A stretch of DNA of 64,000 nucleotides from Acidovorax sp. T1 (GCF_002176815.1 NZ_CP021648.1:1240001-1304000); one strand, 5' to 3'; positions 1 to 9,182 are shown, numbered from the stretch's first letter. Notes: generated by a model not told the origin, from the sequence alone. Numbers and translations are program-made.

Positions 1-704
1 GCATTGCCTTCCAGACCAACATCTTGGCGCTCAATGCCGCAGTGGAGGCCGCGCGCGCTGGTGAGCAGGGGCGCGGTTTTGCCGTGGTGGCCAGCGAAGT
101 GCGCAGCCTGGCGCAGCGCAGCGCCGAGGCCGCCAAGGAGATCAAGCAGCTGATCAATGCCTCGGTGGAAAAGGTGGACACCGGCTCCCGGCTCGTGGCG
201 GATGCCGGCGGCACCATGGCCGACATCGTGCAGTCCGTCCAGCGCGTGACCGACATGATTGGCGAGATCACCGCCGCATCCACCGAGCAAAGTGTGGGTG
301 TTGCCCAGGTCAACCAGGCGGTGGGCAACCTGGATCAGATGACGCAGCAAAACGCCGCGCTGGTCGAAGAAAGTGCCTCTGCCGCGCAAAGCCTGCGCGA
401 GCAGGCCGAGCAGCTGGCGCAGATGGTGTCGGTGTTCAAGGTCAACGCGGCCGCTTATGGCGTGCAGGCCCCCATGGCCCGCGCCGTGCCGGCGCCGGTG
501 GCCGGCGTTGCTGGAACCGCAGCCCGGGCGCAACGCACTGTGGTGGTGAGCAAGCCTTCCGCACAGCAGCTGGCGGGCGCTGGAACCAAGCCCACTGCAG
601 CAGCGCCGTCTGCCCCACAGCCGCGCAAGTCATCCGCACCCGTGCCAGCGCCCCGTGTGGCCGCCGTGGCGCAGGGTGGAGATGACGACTGGGAAACTTT
701 TTAA
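1..704 (+). CDS. Methyl-accepting chemotaxis protein, C-terminal part
   Basis: The 5' end lies outside the window; the reading frame enters at base 3. The visible part is the cytoplasmic signalling hairpin of a chemoreceptor, with the highly conserved tip ([16 protein letters not shown]) followed by [16 protein letters not shown], which binds CheA and CheW. After it come the descending coiled coil, a long Ala/Pro-rich linker (about the last 80 residues) and a C-terminal DWETF. That ending matches the pentapeptide that docks CheR/CheB adaptation enzymes in Tsr and Tar, so this receptor probably recruits its own methyltransferase. Ligand specificity cannot be judged because the sensory domain is missing. 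Confidence 0.95.
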   Translation, partial: IAFQTNILALNAAVEAARAGEQGRGFAVVASEVRSLAQRSAEAAKEIKQLINASVEKVDTGSRLVADAGGTMADIVQSVQRVTDMIGEITAASTEQSVGVAQVNQAVGNLDQMTQQNAALVEESASAAQSLREQAEQLAQMVSVFKVNAAAYGVQAPMARAVPAPVAGVAGTAARAQRTVVVSKPSAQQLAGAGTKPTAAAPSAPQPRKSSAPVPAPRVAAVAQGGDDDWETF

Positions 705-725
705 AAAGCGGGTGCCGGTCGGCTT

Positions 726-1184
726 TCAGGCCAGCTCGGCGATCAATTCGATTTCCACGCACGCACCCATGGGAATCTGTGCCACGCCAAAGGCGCTGCG
801 TGCGTGCACGCCCTTCTCGCCAAACACCTGGCCCAGCAGTTCGCTGGCGCCATTGGTCACCAGGTGTTGCTCGGTGAAGTCGCCGGTGGAGTTGACGAGG
901 CTCATTACCTTCACGATGCGCTGGACGCGGTTCAGGTCGCCGCCGCAAGCCGCGTGCAGCGTGCCCATCAGGTCAATGGCCACCGCGCGGGCGGCGGCCT
1001 TGCCTTCTTCGGTGGTGATATCGCGGCCAAACTGGGCGGCCCAGGGCTTGCCGTCCTTGCGTGCGATGTGGCCGCTCAGGAACACCAGATTGCCAGTCTG
1101 CACATACGGCACATAGGCGGCGGCCGGCACGGACACGGGCGGCAGGGTGATGTTCAGTTCTTTCAGCTTGTCGTAAACGCTCAT
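726..1184 (-). CDS. RidA family protein (YjgF/YER057c/UK114)
   Basis: 152 residues, starting at ATG 1184 with AAGGA six bases upstream. The C-terminal segment ARSAFGVAQIPMGACVEIE is the RidA signature; Arg in ARS aligns with the arginine that binds the carboxylate of imine/enamine intermediates in RidA. It is slightly longer than classical RidA (about 128 aa) and resembles the subfamily of uncharacterised RidA-like proteins. Likely a cytosolic reactive-enamine deaminase or small-molecule-binding protein. It is convergent with the chemoreceptor gene and divergent from comEC, so no operon partner hints at the substrate. Older annotations call this family endoribonuclease L-PSP. Confidence 0.9.
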   Translation of the reverse strand: MSVYDKLKELNITLPPVSVPAAAYVPYVQTGNLVFLSGHIARKDGKPWAAQFGRDITTEEGKAAARAVAIDLMGTLHAACGGDLNRVQRIVKVMSLVNSTGDFTEQHLVTNGASELLGQVFGEKGVHARSAFGVAQIPMGACVEIELIAELA

Positions 1185-1325
1185 GGTTTCCTTGAAGGGG
1201 ATAGAGAAATTTCCGGTCAGGCGCGGGCAAAAGCGCCGCGCCCGGGTGCCGGTGCAGAGGTCGCCAGTGTTACACATGCACGCGCGCGAGTTGCCCATTT
1301 CGGCATCGCGGGGTGGGTTTAGCAT

Positions 1326-3884
1326 GTGCCCATGCCGCCCATAGCCTCCAGCGCATTCCATCCTGCCGCGTCGGACCCGCACGAGGAGCGGGCCGTGCTG
1401 GGTGCATGGCGCATGCCGGCGTGTTTGTTGGGGACCCTGGTGGGGGCGGCGCTGCAGCTGCAGCAGCCCGTGCTGTGGCCTTGGCCGGTTTATGGCGTGT
1501 TGCTGGCCTTGGGGGGCGTCGCGTGGCTGGCCAGCGGCTGGTGTCGGGCGTGGGTGGCGCATCGCTCTCAGGCTGCCGGGCGACGCTGGCGCCATGTCGG
1601 GGCCCTGGGCTTTGCTGCCTGCGCCGGGGCCATGGCCTTGTTTGCCTTGTGCGGGCTGCGCGCCGGTGCCTATGCGTCCCATGCGCTGTCGCCGGGGCTG
1701 GAGGGGCGCGACCTGCGCGTGACCGGCGTGATCGCCGCCATGCCGCAGGTGAACGAAGCGGGCGTGCGCCTGCGTCTGGAGATCGAGTCTGCGTTGTGGC
1801 AAGGCACTGCGGTGGCGTTGCCCCCGTTGGTGGATGTGTCGTGGTACGGCGATGCGGCGCTCGACATGGCCCAGCCTGCCGACGCATCGCGGCAACCGCC
1901 CACGCTGCGGGCCGGCGAGCGCTGGGAGATGACGGTTCGCCTCAAGGCGCCCCATGGTGCGCGCAACCCCCATGGCTTCGATTTCGAACTCTGGATGTGG
2001 GAGCAGGGCGTGCAGGCCACGGGCTATGTGCGCACCGGCGCCAACGATGCACCCCCGGTGCGGCTTGCCAGCACCTGGCGTCACCCCGTCGAGCGTGCGC
2101 GCCAGGCGGTGCGGGACGCCATCGTGGCCCGCCTCGCCGGCAGGGCCGCAGTCGGCGAGGATGGCCCGGCGCGTGTTGCCGGCGTGGTGGTGGCCCTGGT
2201 CACGGGCGACCAGCGTGCGATTGACCGCGCCGACTGGGACGTGTTCCGCGCCACCGGCGTGGCACACCTGATGAGCATCTCGGGCCTGCATATCACACTG
2301 TTTGCCTGGCTGGCCGCGCTGGTGGTTCGGCGGCTGTGGTGCCGTTCGGCGCGGTTGTGCCTGGCGCTGCCGGCGCCCACTGCAGCCTTGCTTGCAGGCG
2401 TCTTGCTGGCCGGCTTGTATGCGCTTTTCAGTGGCTGGGGCGTGCCCGCACAGCGCACCGTGCTGATGCTGGCAACCATCGCCGCACTGCAGCTCAGCGG
2501 GCGCCGCTGGCCTTGGCCGCAGGTGTGGTTGTTGGCCTGCGCCGTGGTGGTGGCGGTGGACCCGTGGGCGCTGTGGCAGGCGGGATTTTGGTTGAGTTTT
2601 GTGGCGGTGGCGGTGTTATTTGCTACCAATAACATAGCTGGTAGCGCTTATGGGATAAGCGCTAAAGCCCATTTTTATGCACTTTTGAGAGAGCAATGGG
2701 TGGTCACGCTGGCGTTGACGCCGCTCACCCTGCTGCTGTTTGGTCAGGTGTCTCTGGTGGGGTTTGCGGCCAATCTGTTGGCGATTCCGTGGGTCACGCT
2801 GGTGGTCACACCATTGGCGCTGGCGGGTGTTCTGTGGGCGCCGCTATGGAGCCTGGCGGCATGGGCAGTGCAGCCCCTGGTCGTTTTGCTGCAGTGGCTT
2901 GCGGCCTGGCCTCTGGCCGTGGCGTTTGTTCCGATGGCGCCGTTGTGGGCGGGGGTGGCGGCGGTGGTGGGCGGCGCGCTGCTGGCCATGCGCGTGCCCT
3001 GGGCGGTGCGTGCGCTGGCGTTGCCTTTGCTGCTGCCCGCGCTGTGGTGGCAGCCGGCGCGGCCTGTGCCGGGCCAGTTCGAGCTGCTGGCGGCCGACAT
3101 TGGCCAGGGCAACGCCGTGCTGGTGCGCACCGCCACGCATGCGCTGCTGTACGACGCGGGCCCACGCTTCAGCCGCGAAAGCGATGCAGGCCACCGCGTG
3201 CTGGTGCCCCTGCTGCGCGCTTTGGGCGAGCGGGTGGATCTGCTCATGCTGAGCCACCGGGATTCCGACCACACCGGTGGCGCGGCCGCCGTGCTGGCAC
3301 AGCAACCCCAGGCGGCCCTGACGGGATCGATCGAAGCAGCGCATGAACTGCAGGTGCTGCGCCCGGCCACGCCCTGCGTGGCGGGGCAGCGCTGGGTTTG
3401 GGATGGCGTGGCCTTCGAGGTGCTGCACCCGGCAGCGGGCGATGGCGCAGGCACCGCACGCCCCGCGCCCGCCACACACACCAATGCCGCCAGCTGCGTC
3501 TTGCGCATTGCAACCCAGGGGCCTGCGCCCGCGGTGGCCTTGCTGGCGGGGGATATCGAGCAGGTGCAGGAGCAGGCTTTGGTGGCGGGTGCGGCACCGC
3601 TGGCCGCCGATGTGATGCTGGTGCCACACCACGGCAGCAAGACTTCATCGAGCGCGCCGTTTTTGGATGCCGTGCAACCACGCACCGCCTTGGTGCAGGC
3701 CGGTTACCGCAATCGTTTTGGGCACCCGGCGCCCGAGGTACTGGGGCGCTACCAGGAGCGGCAGATTCGGGTGGTGGAGTCCGCGCGCTGCGGCGCGGCC
3801 ACCTGGCGTTCGGCGCAGCCCCTGCAGGTGCGTTGCGAGCGGGAAGCCGGGCAGCGCTACTGGCAGCACCACATGGCGCCATAG
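1326..3884 (+). CDS. comEC: DNA internalization competence protein ComEC/Rec2
   Basis: 852 residues from GTG 1326 (ATG 1332 is an alternative). Order of parts: N-terminal membrane and DUF4131 region, the Competence domain with multiple membrane segments and the conserved SISGLHI (about residue 319), then a C-terminal metallo-beta-lactamase-like domain from about residue 585. That domain has HRDSDH (644-649), a GD metal ligand near 743 and PHHGS near 767. ComEC forms the inner-membrane channel for single-stranded DNA during transformation. Residues about 433-457 (NNIAGSAYGISAK and flanks) are encoded by a copy of the dispersed palindromic repeat; the frame stays open. Stands alone, divergent from ridA. 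Confidence 0.95.
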   Translation: MPMPPIASSAFHPAASDPHEERAVLGAWRMPACLLGTLVGAALQLQQPVLWPWPVYGVLLALGGVAWLASGWCRAWVAHRSQAAGRRWRHVGALGFAACAGAMALFALCGLRAGAYASHALSPGLEGRDLRVTGVIAAMPQVNEAGVRLRLEIESALWQGTAVALPPLVDVSWYGDAALDMAQPADASRQPPTLRAGERWEMTVRLKAPHGARNPHGFDFELWMWEQGVQATGYVRTGANDAPPVRLASTWRHPVERARQAVRDAIVARLAGRAAVGEDGPARVAGVVVALVTGDQRAIDRADWDVFRATGVAHLMSISGLHITLFAWLAALVVRRLWCRSARLCLALPAPTAALLAGVLLAGLYALFSGWGVPAQRTVLMLATIAALQLSGRRWPWPQVWLLACAVVVAVDPWALWQAGFWLSFVAVAVLFATNNIAGSAYGISAKAHFYALLREQWVVTLALTPLTLLLFGQVSLVGFAANLLAIPWVTLVVTPLALAGVLWAPLWSLAAWAVQPLVVLLQWLAAWPLAVAFVPMAPLWAGVAAVVGGALLAMRVPWAVRALALPLLLPALWWQPARPVPGQFELLAADIGQGNAVLVRTATHALLYDAGPRFSRESDAGHRVLVPLLRALGERVDLLMLSHRDSDHTGGAAAVLAQQPQAALTGSIEAAHELQVLRPATPCVAGQRWVWDGVAFEVLHPAAGDGAGTARPAPATHTNAASCVLRIATQGPAPAVALLAGDIEQVQEQALVAGAAPLAADVMLVPHHGSKTSSSAPFLDAVQPRTALVQAGYRNRFGHPAPEVLGRYQERQIRVVESARCGAATWRSAQPLQVRCEREAGQRYWQHHMAP
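2621..2686 (+). repeat. Dispersed palindromic repeat copy inside comEC
   Basis: The core at 2634-2676 reads ATAGCTGGTAGCGCTTAT, a GGGA turn and TAAGCGCTAAAGCCCATTTT, the same consensus seen between genes elsewhere in the window. It is lower in GC than the surrounding gene and is read in frame by comEC. Confidence 0.8.
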
Positions 3885-3982
3885 CGGGCGCTGGTGCCGG
3901 GGTCTGTGGCCCGGGTTGTTGCTTGCCATGGAACAAGACGGTGGGCGCGCAACTTGCTATCCTGATCCCAGGAGGCCCGCTC

Positions 3983-5446
3983 ATGCAGAAATTCGACGAG
4001 ATGTACGCCATGCTGCCCTTTGATGGCAGCAATGTGCGCGAGCACTACAAGCGCTACGGTCAGTGGCTTGCGCGCCAGCCCGCTGATGCCATGCAGGCCC
4101 GACGGGCCCAAGCCGAGATGATCTTTCGGCGCGTGGGCATCACGTTTGCGGTCTATGGCGCCAAGGACGAAGGCGGGGCCGGCAACGAGCGGCTCATTCC
4201 GTTCGACCTGATTCCCCGCATCATCCCCGGCCATGAGTGGGCGCAAATGCAGCGCGGCCTGGTGCAGCGGGTCACGGCGCTCAACCGCTTCATCCATGAT
4301 GTCTATCACGGGCAGGACATTTTGCGTGCGGGCATTGTTCCGTCCGATCTGGTGCTGAACAACGCGCAGTACCGCCCCGAGATGGCCGGCGTGCAGGTGC
4401 CCAGAGACATCTATGCGCACATCGCCGGCATCGACATCGTGCGGGCCGCAAATGCGCAGGGGGAGGGCGTTTACTACGTGCTGGAAGACAACCTGCGCGT
4501 GCCCTCGGGGGTTTCCTACATGCTGGAAAACCGCAAGATGATGATGCGGCTTTTCCCCGAGCTGTTCAGCGCGCATGCGGTGGCGCCCGTGGCGCATTAC
4601 CCCGACCTGCTGCTCGAAACCCTGCGCGCCAGTGCCCCGGCCACGGTGGCTGAACCCACAGTGGTGGTGCTCACGCCCGGCATGCACAACAGCGCCTATT
4701 TCGAGCACGCCTTTCTCGCACAGCAGATGGGGGTGGAGCTGGTGGAGGGGCAGGACCTGGTGGTCAAGGACCGCTTTGTGTACATGCGCACCACGCGCGG
4801 CTTGCGGCGGGTGCATGTGATCTATCGGCGGGTGGACGATGACTTCCTCGATCCGCAAGTGTTTCGCCGCACGTCCACGCTGGGCTGCGCGGGCCTCATG
4901 GACGCCTACCGCGCGGGCAATGTGGGCATCTGCAACGCCGTGGGGACGGGCGTGGCCGATGATAAATCGGTGTACCCCTATGTGCCCGAGATGATCCGTT
5001 TTTACCTCGGTGAAGAGCCGATCCTGCACAACGTGCCCACCTGGATGTGCCGCAAGCCCGACGACCTGCAGTATGTGCTGGCGCACCTGTCTGAACTGGT
5101 GGTGAATGAAGTGCACGGCGCCGGCGGTTACGGCATGCTCATCGGCCCGGCCGCCACGCGGGCCGAAATCGAAGAATTCCGCCGCGCCTTGCTGGCCAAT
5201 CCGGCGGGCTACATCGCCCAGCCCACGCTCAGCCTGTCCACCTGCCCGACCTTTGTGGACAGCGGCATCGCCCCGCGCCATATTGACCTGCGCCCCTTCG
5301 TGCTCAGCGGCCGCGAGGTGCAGATGGTGGCAGGCGGCCTCACGCGCGTGGCCTTGCAGGAGGGCTCGCTGGTCGTCAACTCGTCGCAAGGCGGCGGCAC
5401 CAAGGACACCTGGGTGCTGGGACAAGAAGGAGGTGAACCATGCTGA
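3983..5446 (+). CDS. Circularly permuted ATP-grasp protein (DUF404/DUF407)
   Basis: 487 residues from ATG 3983, preceded by AGGAGG at good spacing. The sequence is typical of the circularly permuted ATP-grasp type 2 family: YVLEDNLRVPSGVSYMLENR near the middle and an N-terminal GNERLIPFDLIPRII block. These are predicted ATP-dependent carboxylate-amine ligases of unknown substrate, encoded with alpha-E proteins and often with a transglutaminase-like protease. Here the stop overlaps the start of the alpha-E gene (ATGCTGA), so the two are translationally coupled. Function is inferred from family genomics only. Confidence 0.92.
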   Translation: MQKFDEMYAMLPFDGSNVREHYKRYGQWLARQPADAMQARRAQAEMIFRRVGITFAVYGAKDEGGAGNERLIPFDLIPRIIPGHEWAQMQRGLVQRVTALNRFIHDVYHGQDILRAGIVPSDLVLNNAQYRPEMAGVQVPRDIYAHIAGIDIVRAANAQGEGVYYVLEDNLRVPSGVSYMLENRKMMMRLFPELFSAHAVAPVAHYPDLLLETLRASAPATVAEPTVVVLTPGMHNSAYFEHAFLAQQMGVELVEGQDLVVKDRFVYMRTTRGLRRVHVIYRRVDDDFLDPQVFRRTSTLGCAGLMDAYRAGNVGICNAVGTGVADDKSVYPYVPEMIRFYLGEEPILHNVPTWMCRKPDDLQYVLAHLSELVVNEVHGAGGYGMLIGPAATRAEIEEFRRALLANPAGYIAQPTLSLSTCPTFVDSGIAPRHIDLRPFVLSGREVQMVAGGLTRVALQEGSLVVNSSQGGGTKDTWVLGQEGGEPC

Positions 5447-6408
5447 GCCGCACTGCCGATCATCTGTTCTGGATGTCACGATATACGGAAAGGGCAGAGA
5501 ACACCGCCCGCATGCTCAACGTGAGCTATGAGACATCGCTGCTGCCGCAGTCGGCCGCCATGGCCCAGGAGGGCTGGCTGGGGCTGTTGTCGATCAGCGA
5601 GCTGATTCCCGCCTACACCGCAAAGCACGGGGATGTCACCCCTGCCAAGGTGCTCGAATTCATGGTGCGCGATGGCGACAATCCGTCCTCCATCCTGTCG
5701 TGCCTGCGGGCTGCGCGGGAGAACGCGCGGGCGGTGCGCGGTGCGCTGACCACCGAAGTCTGGGAAACGCAGAACCAAACCTGGCTGGAGCTGGCCCGGC
5801 AGCTCGAAGGCCTCGAAGGTGGCTCCTTCGAGCGCGATCCAGGCCAGTTCTTTGAATGGGTCAAGTACCGCTCGCACTTGTCACGCGGGGTCACGCTGGG
5901 CACCATGCTGCAGGACGAAGCCTTTCATTTTTTGCGGCTGGGCACTTTTCTGGAGCGCAGCGACAACACGGCGCGCCTGCTGGATGTGAAGTTCCATGCC
6001 GTGAACAACGACTTTTTTGGCCGCTCCAGCGAGCGCAACCAGGAGAACGACTTCTACCACTGGAGCGCCATCTTGCGCAGCGTTTCAGCGTTCGAGGTGT
6101 ACCGCAAGGTGTACCGCGACGTGATCACCCCGGGGCGCGTGGCCGACCTGCTGATCCTGCGCCGCGACATGCCCCGCTCGCTGCACGCCAGCCTGCGCGA
6201 GGTGGTGGACAACCTGGCGGTTGTGGCCAACGAGCAGTCGGCCGAGACGCAGCGCTGCGCCGGTCGCTTGCTGTCGGAGCTGCAATATGGGCGCATCGAT
6301 GAAATCCTGGCCACAGGTTTGCACGCCTATCTGACGCAGTTTCTCGACCGGGTGAACGAACTGGGCGGGGGGATCAGCCGCGACTTCCTGGTGGCTGCGG
6401 GCGACTGA
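5440..6408 (+). CDS. Alpha-E domain protein (DUF403)
   Basis: 322 residues, starting MLSRTADHLFWMSRYTERAE, the hallmark N-terminus of alpha-E proteins, and mostly helical throughout. It overlaps the ATP-grasp gene by 7 bases. Alpha-E proteins nearly always accompany circularly permuted ATP-grasp ligases and are thought to form part of the same peptide-modifying complex; their biochemical role is not established. The transglutaminase-like gene that commonly follows in other bacteria is absent here: the next gene is on the opposite strand. Confidence 0.92.
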   Translation: MLSRTADHLFWMSRYTERAENTARMLNVSYETSLLPQSAAMAQEGWLGLLSISELIPAYTAKHGDVTPAKVLEFMVRDGDNPSSILSCLRAARENARAVRGALTTEVWETQNQTWLELARQLEGLEGGSFERDPGQFFEWVKYRSHLSRGVTLGTMLQDEAFHFLRLGTFLERSDNTARLLDVKFHAVNNDFFGRSSERNQENDFYHWSAILRSVSAFEVYRKVYRDVITPGRVADLLILRRDMPRSLHASLREVVDNLAVVANEQSAETQRCAGRLLSELQYGRIDEILATGLHAYLTQFLDRVNELGGGISRDFLVAAGD

Positions 6409-6493
6409 AGCACCTGGTTTTTGCACCCGGATGTGAGCGCTGGCGCAAGAGGCTGAACGTTTTTTGCCGTGGCCGAAAGGCTCTCGGCCCGCT

Positions 6494-6817
6494 TCAGTTG
6501 GAGTCCTGGGCGTTGCGCCGCTGGTCGCGCAGCATGAACAGATAGAGGCTCTCGACCTTTTCGCGCGCCCAGGGCGTCTTGCGCAGGAATTTCAGGCTCG
6601 ATGACACGCTGGGGTCGCTTTGAAAGCAGCGCACCGGGATGCGCTCGCCCAGCCCTTGCCAGCCAAAATAGTCGGCCAGGCCCACCACCATGGCCTCCAG
6701 CGTCACTCCGTGCAAGGGGTTGTGGGGTTGCGCGGGGCGGGCAGCGGGGGGCGCCTTGTCGTTCTGGGTTGCTGGGTTTTCAGGGGCTGGGGTGGGGCGG
6801 GGCTCTTGGGCGTTCAT
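6494..6817 (-). CDS. VF530 family (DUF2132) DNA-binding protein
   Basis: 107 residues from ATG 6817; in-frame ATG 6829 and TTG 6847 are alternatives, and none has a strong ribosome binding site. After a Pro/Ala-rich N-terminal tail of about 35 residues comes the complete VF530 module, NPLHGVTLEAMV... RCF.SDPSV.SSLKFLRKTPWAR. The family (type protein VF530 of Vibrio fischeri) has a small double-stranded-DNA-binding fold; cellular function is unknown. It is convergent with the alpha-E gene and divergent from the radical-SAM gene. Confidence 0.85.
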   Translation of the reverse strand: MNAQEPRPTPAPENPATQNDKAPPAARPAQPHNPLHGVTLEAMVVGLADYFGWQGLGERIPVRCFQSDPSVSSSLKFLRKTPWAREKVESLYLFMLRDQRRNAQDSN

Positions 6818-6941
6818 GGCCGCAAGCATAAGGCGATTGCGGGCCAAGGCAGCGCCGTTGGGAGCGGGCGCCCATAATCACGACCCGTCAGCATCCGCCT
6901 CAGCACCCGCCTTGCATTGGCGGTCACCCTGTCCATTTCCC

Positions 6942-8879
6942 ATGCCCGCCCAGCCTCCTCTTCGCGTCCTGTCCGTCATCCCACCGATGACGCAGCTCAA
7001 CACCCCTTATCCGTCCACTGCGTACCTCACGGGGTTTTTGCGCTCGCGCGGGGTTGCTGCGATGCAGGAAGACCTGGCGCTGGCGCTGGTGCTGCAATTG
7101 CTGTCGCCCGCAGGCCTTCGCGCCGTGGCGGCACGGGTGGATGCGGTGCCCGCCAAAAAGCACAGCCCCGCCATGCAGGAGTTTACGGCGCAGCGCGATC
7201 GCTACCTGGCCACCATTGGGCCCGCCATTGCCTTTTTGCAGGGGCGCGATTCGACGCTGGCGCACCGCATCGTGGGACGCAACTTTTTGCCGGAGGGGCC
7301 GCGCTTTGCATCGCTGGATGTCTATGTGGATGACGAGGGTGGCGACCCGCTGGGCTGGGCCTTTGGCGCACTGGGCCTGCACGACCGCGCCAAGCACCTG
7401 GCCACGCTGTACCTGAACGACCTGGCCGATGTGCTGCGCGACGCGGTCGATCCGCGCTTTGAATTTGTGCGGTACGCCGAATCGCTGGCTGGCAGCCAGC
7501 CCACCTTCGAGCCGCTGGCCCAGGCGCTGGCGGCGCCGCCCAATCTGGTGGACGACACGCTGCGCGATTTGACGCTGGCCGCGGTAGAGCGCCATGCGCC
7601 CACCGTGGTGCTGCTGTCGGTGCCGTTCCCGGGCGCGGCCTATGCGGCGTTTCGCATTGCGCAGACCCTCAAGGCGCAGCACCCGCACATCGTCACGGTG
7701 CTGGGCGGTGGCTTTGTCAACACCGAGCTGCGCGAGCTGACCGAGCCGCGCGTGTTCGACTACTTTGACTACGTCACGCTGGACGCCGGCGAGCGCCCTT
7801 TACTGGCGCTGCTGGAGCACCTGCAGGGCCAGCGCAGCCGCCAGCGGCTGGTGCGCACCTTTGTGCGCGCTGAAGATGGCGCTGAGGGTGGCGATGGTGC
7901 GGGCGCCGTGCAGTACATCAACATGATGGAGGCCGACATCGCCTTTGCCGAGGTGGGCACGCCCACCTGGGATGGCCTGCCGCTGGGCAGCTACCTGTCG
8001 CTGCTGGACATGCTCAACCCCATGCACCGGCTGTGGAGCGACGGGCGCTGGAACAAGCTCACCGTGGCCCATGGCTGCTACTGGAAGAAGTGCAGTTTTT
8101 GCGACGTGAGCCTGGACTACATCGGCCGCTACGAAGGCGCGTCAGCCACCGTGCTGGCCGACCGCATCGCACAAATAGTGCACGAAACCGGGCAGACCGG
8201 GTTTCACTTTGTCGATGAAGCCGCGCCGCCCAAGGCCCTGAAGGCGCTGGCCACCGAACTGATCGCGCGCAATGCCGGCATATCGTGGTGGGGCAACATC
8301 CGCTTTGAAAAAACCTTCAGCCCCGCGCTGTGCAACCTGCTGGCCGACAGCGGCTGCATCGCCATCTCGGGCGGGCTCGAAGTCGCCTCTGACCGGCTGC
8401 TCACGCTGATGAAAAAAGGCGTGTCGGTGGACCAGGTGGCGCGCGTGACGCGGGCCTTCACCGATGCGGGCATTCTGGTGCACGCCTACCTCATGTATGG
8501 CTTTCCCACGCAGACCGTGCAAGACACCGTGGACGCGCTCGAATACGTGCGCCAGCTGTTTGCCAATGGCTGCATCCAGAGCGGGTTTTTCCACCGCTTT
8601 GCCTGCACCGTGCACTCGCCCGTAGGCCAGCACCCCGAAGACTACGGTGTCACCCTGCAGCCCCTGCCGCCCGTGAGCTTTGCCAAGAACGACATCGGCT
8701 TTCACGACCCCACGGGCGTGGACCACGACGCGCTGGGCGGAGCGCTCAAGAAAGCCATCTACAACTACATGCACGGCATCGGGCTGGAAGAAGACGTGCG
8801 CAGCTGGTTCCCCTTCAAGGTGCCCAAGACCACCGTGCAGCGCAACCGCATCGAGCGGGCGCTGCGCGAGCGCAGCTGA
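6942..8879 (+). CDS. B12-binding-type radical SAM protein of unknown function
   Basis: 645 residues from ATG 6942. The N-terminal third looks like a cobalamin-binding-type Rossmann region (VLSVIPPMTQLNTPYPSTAY at the start, VLGGGFVNTELRE and DAGERPLL near residues 250-285). The radical-SAM core follows, with the cluster cysteines at 379, 384 and 387. Their spacing is CX4CX2C (CYWKKCSFC), not the usual CX3CX2C. A GG(L)E-type segment (ISGGLEVASDRLL) and a C-terminal helical tail complete it. It probably generates a 5'-deoxyadenosyl radical for a methylation, cyclisation or rearrangement; the substrate is unknown and the single-gene context gives no clue. Confidence 0.85.
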   Translation: MPAQPPLRVLSVIPPMTQLNTPYPSTAYLTGFLRSRGVAAMQEDLALALVLQLLSPAGLRAVAARVDAVPAKKHSPAMQEFTAQRDRYLATIGPAIAFLQGRDSTLAHRIVGRNFLPEGPRFASLDVYVDDEGGDPLGWAFGALGLHDRAKHLATLYLNDLADVLRDAVDPRFEFVRYAESLAGSQPTFEPLAQALAAPPNLVDDTLRDLTLAAVERHAPTVVLLSVPFPGAAYAAFRIAQTLKAQHPHIVTVLGGGFVNTELRELTEPRVFDYFDYVTLDAGERPLLALLEHLQGQRSRQRLVRTFVRAEDGAEGGDGAGAVQYINMMEADIAFAEVGTPTWDGLPLGSYLSLLDMLNPMHRLWSDGRWNKLTVAHGCYWKKCSFCDVSLDYIGRYEGASATVLADRIAQIVHETGQTGFHFVDEAAPPKALKALATELIARNAGISWWGNIRFEKTFSPALCNLLADSGCIAISGGLEVASDRLLTLMKKGVSVDQVARVTRAFTDAGILVHAYLMYGFPTQTVQDTVDALEYVRQLFANGCIQSGFFHRFACTVHSPVGQHPEDYGVTLQPLPPVSFAKNDIGFHDPTGVDHDALGGALKKAIYNYMHGIGLEEDVRSWFPFKVPKTTVQRNRIERALRERS

Positions 8880-8960
8880 GCGCGCGGGTGACTTTGCGGG
8901 CGGGTGCATGGGCCGCTGGGCGCTGGATCTGCGCGCTCCACGGCCGGCACCCTGCTGTAG

Positions 8961-9029
8961 AAATGCTCTTTTTTTAATAGCTACTGGCGCTTGCTGTGTA
9001 TGCGCTAGAGGCCTAAAACACTTAAAAAT
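8961..9029 (+). repeat. Dispersed palindromic repeat, intergenic copy
   Basis: Forward-oriented copy with TTTTTTTAATAGCTACTGGC, then GCTTG, a TGTGTATG turn and CGCTAGAGGCCTAAAA. It lies just downstream of the radical-SAM gene and may serve as a 3' hairpin for it. Confidence 0.8.
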
Positions 9030-9068
9030 CGACGCGCCGCATCAGTCATGCAGTCGCCGCGTTACCGT

Positions 9069-9182
9069 TAGAAACGGCAGGTGCATAGCGCTCTCATCCA
9101 CCCGGTGAGCGCCATCGAAGCCATCCAGCGTCGATTTCATGCGGCTTTGCCAAGGATGCAAAGCGGTCAATTGCCGTTTCTA
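9069..9182. repeat. Inverted-repeat element with three internal hairpins
   Basis: A perfect 11-bp inverted repeat (TAGAAACGGCA at 9069-9079, TGCCGTTTCTA at 9172-9182) encloses three further stems: GCGCTC/GAGCGC (9088-9093 with 9107-9112), ATCGA/TCGAT (9114-9118 with 9131-9135) and GCTTTGC/GCAAAGC (9144-9150 with 9158-9164). On the reverse strand it would be the immediate 3' untranslated region of bfr. It could be a structured RNA, a small MITE-like element or a terminator complex. Confidence 0.5.

Noticed and set aside
726..2291. A 521-codon open reverse frame covering ridA and the start of comEC
   Set aside because: Only the last 152 codons (from 1184) match a protein family; the rest is antisense to comEC and open because of high GC.
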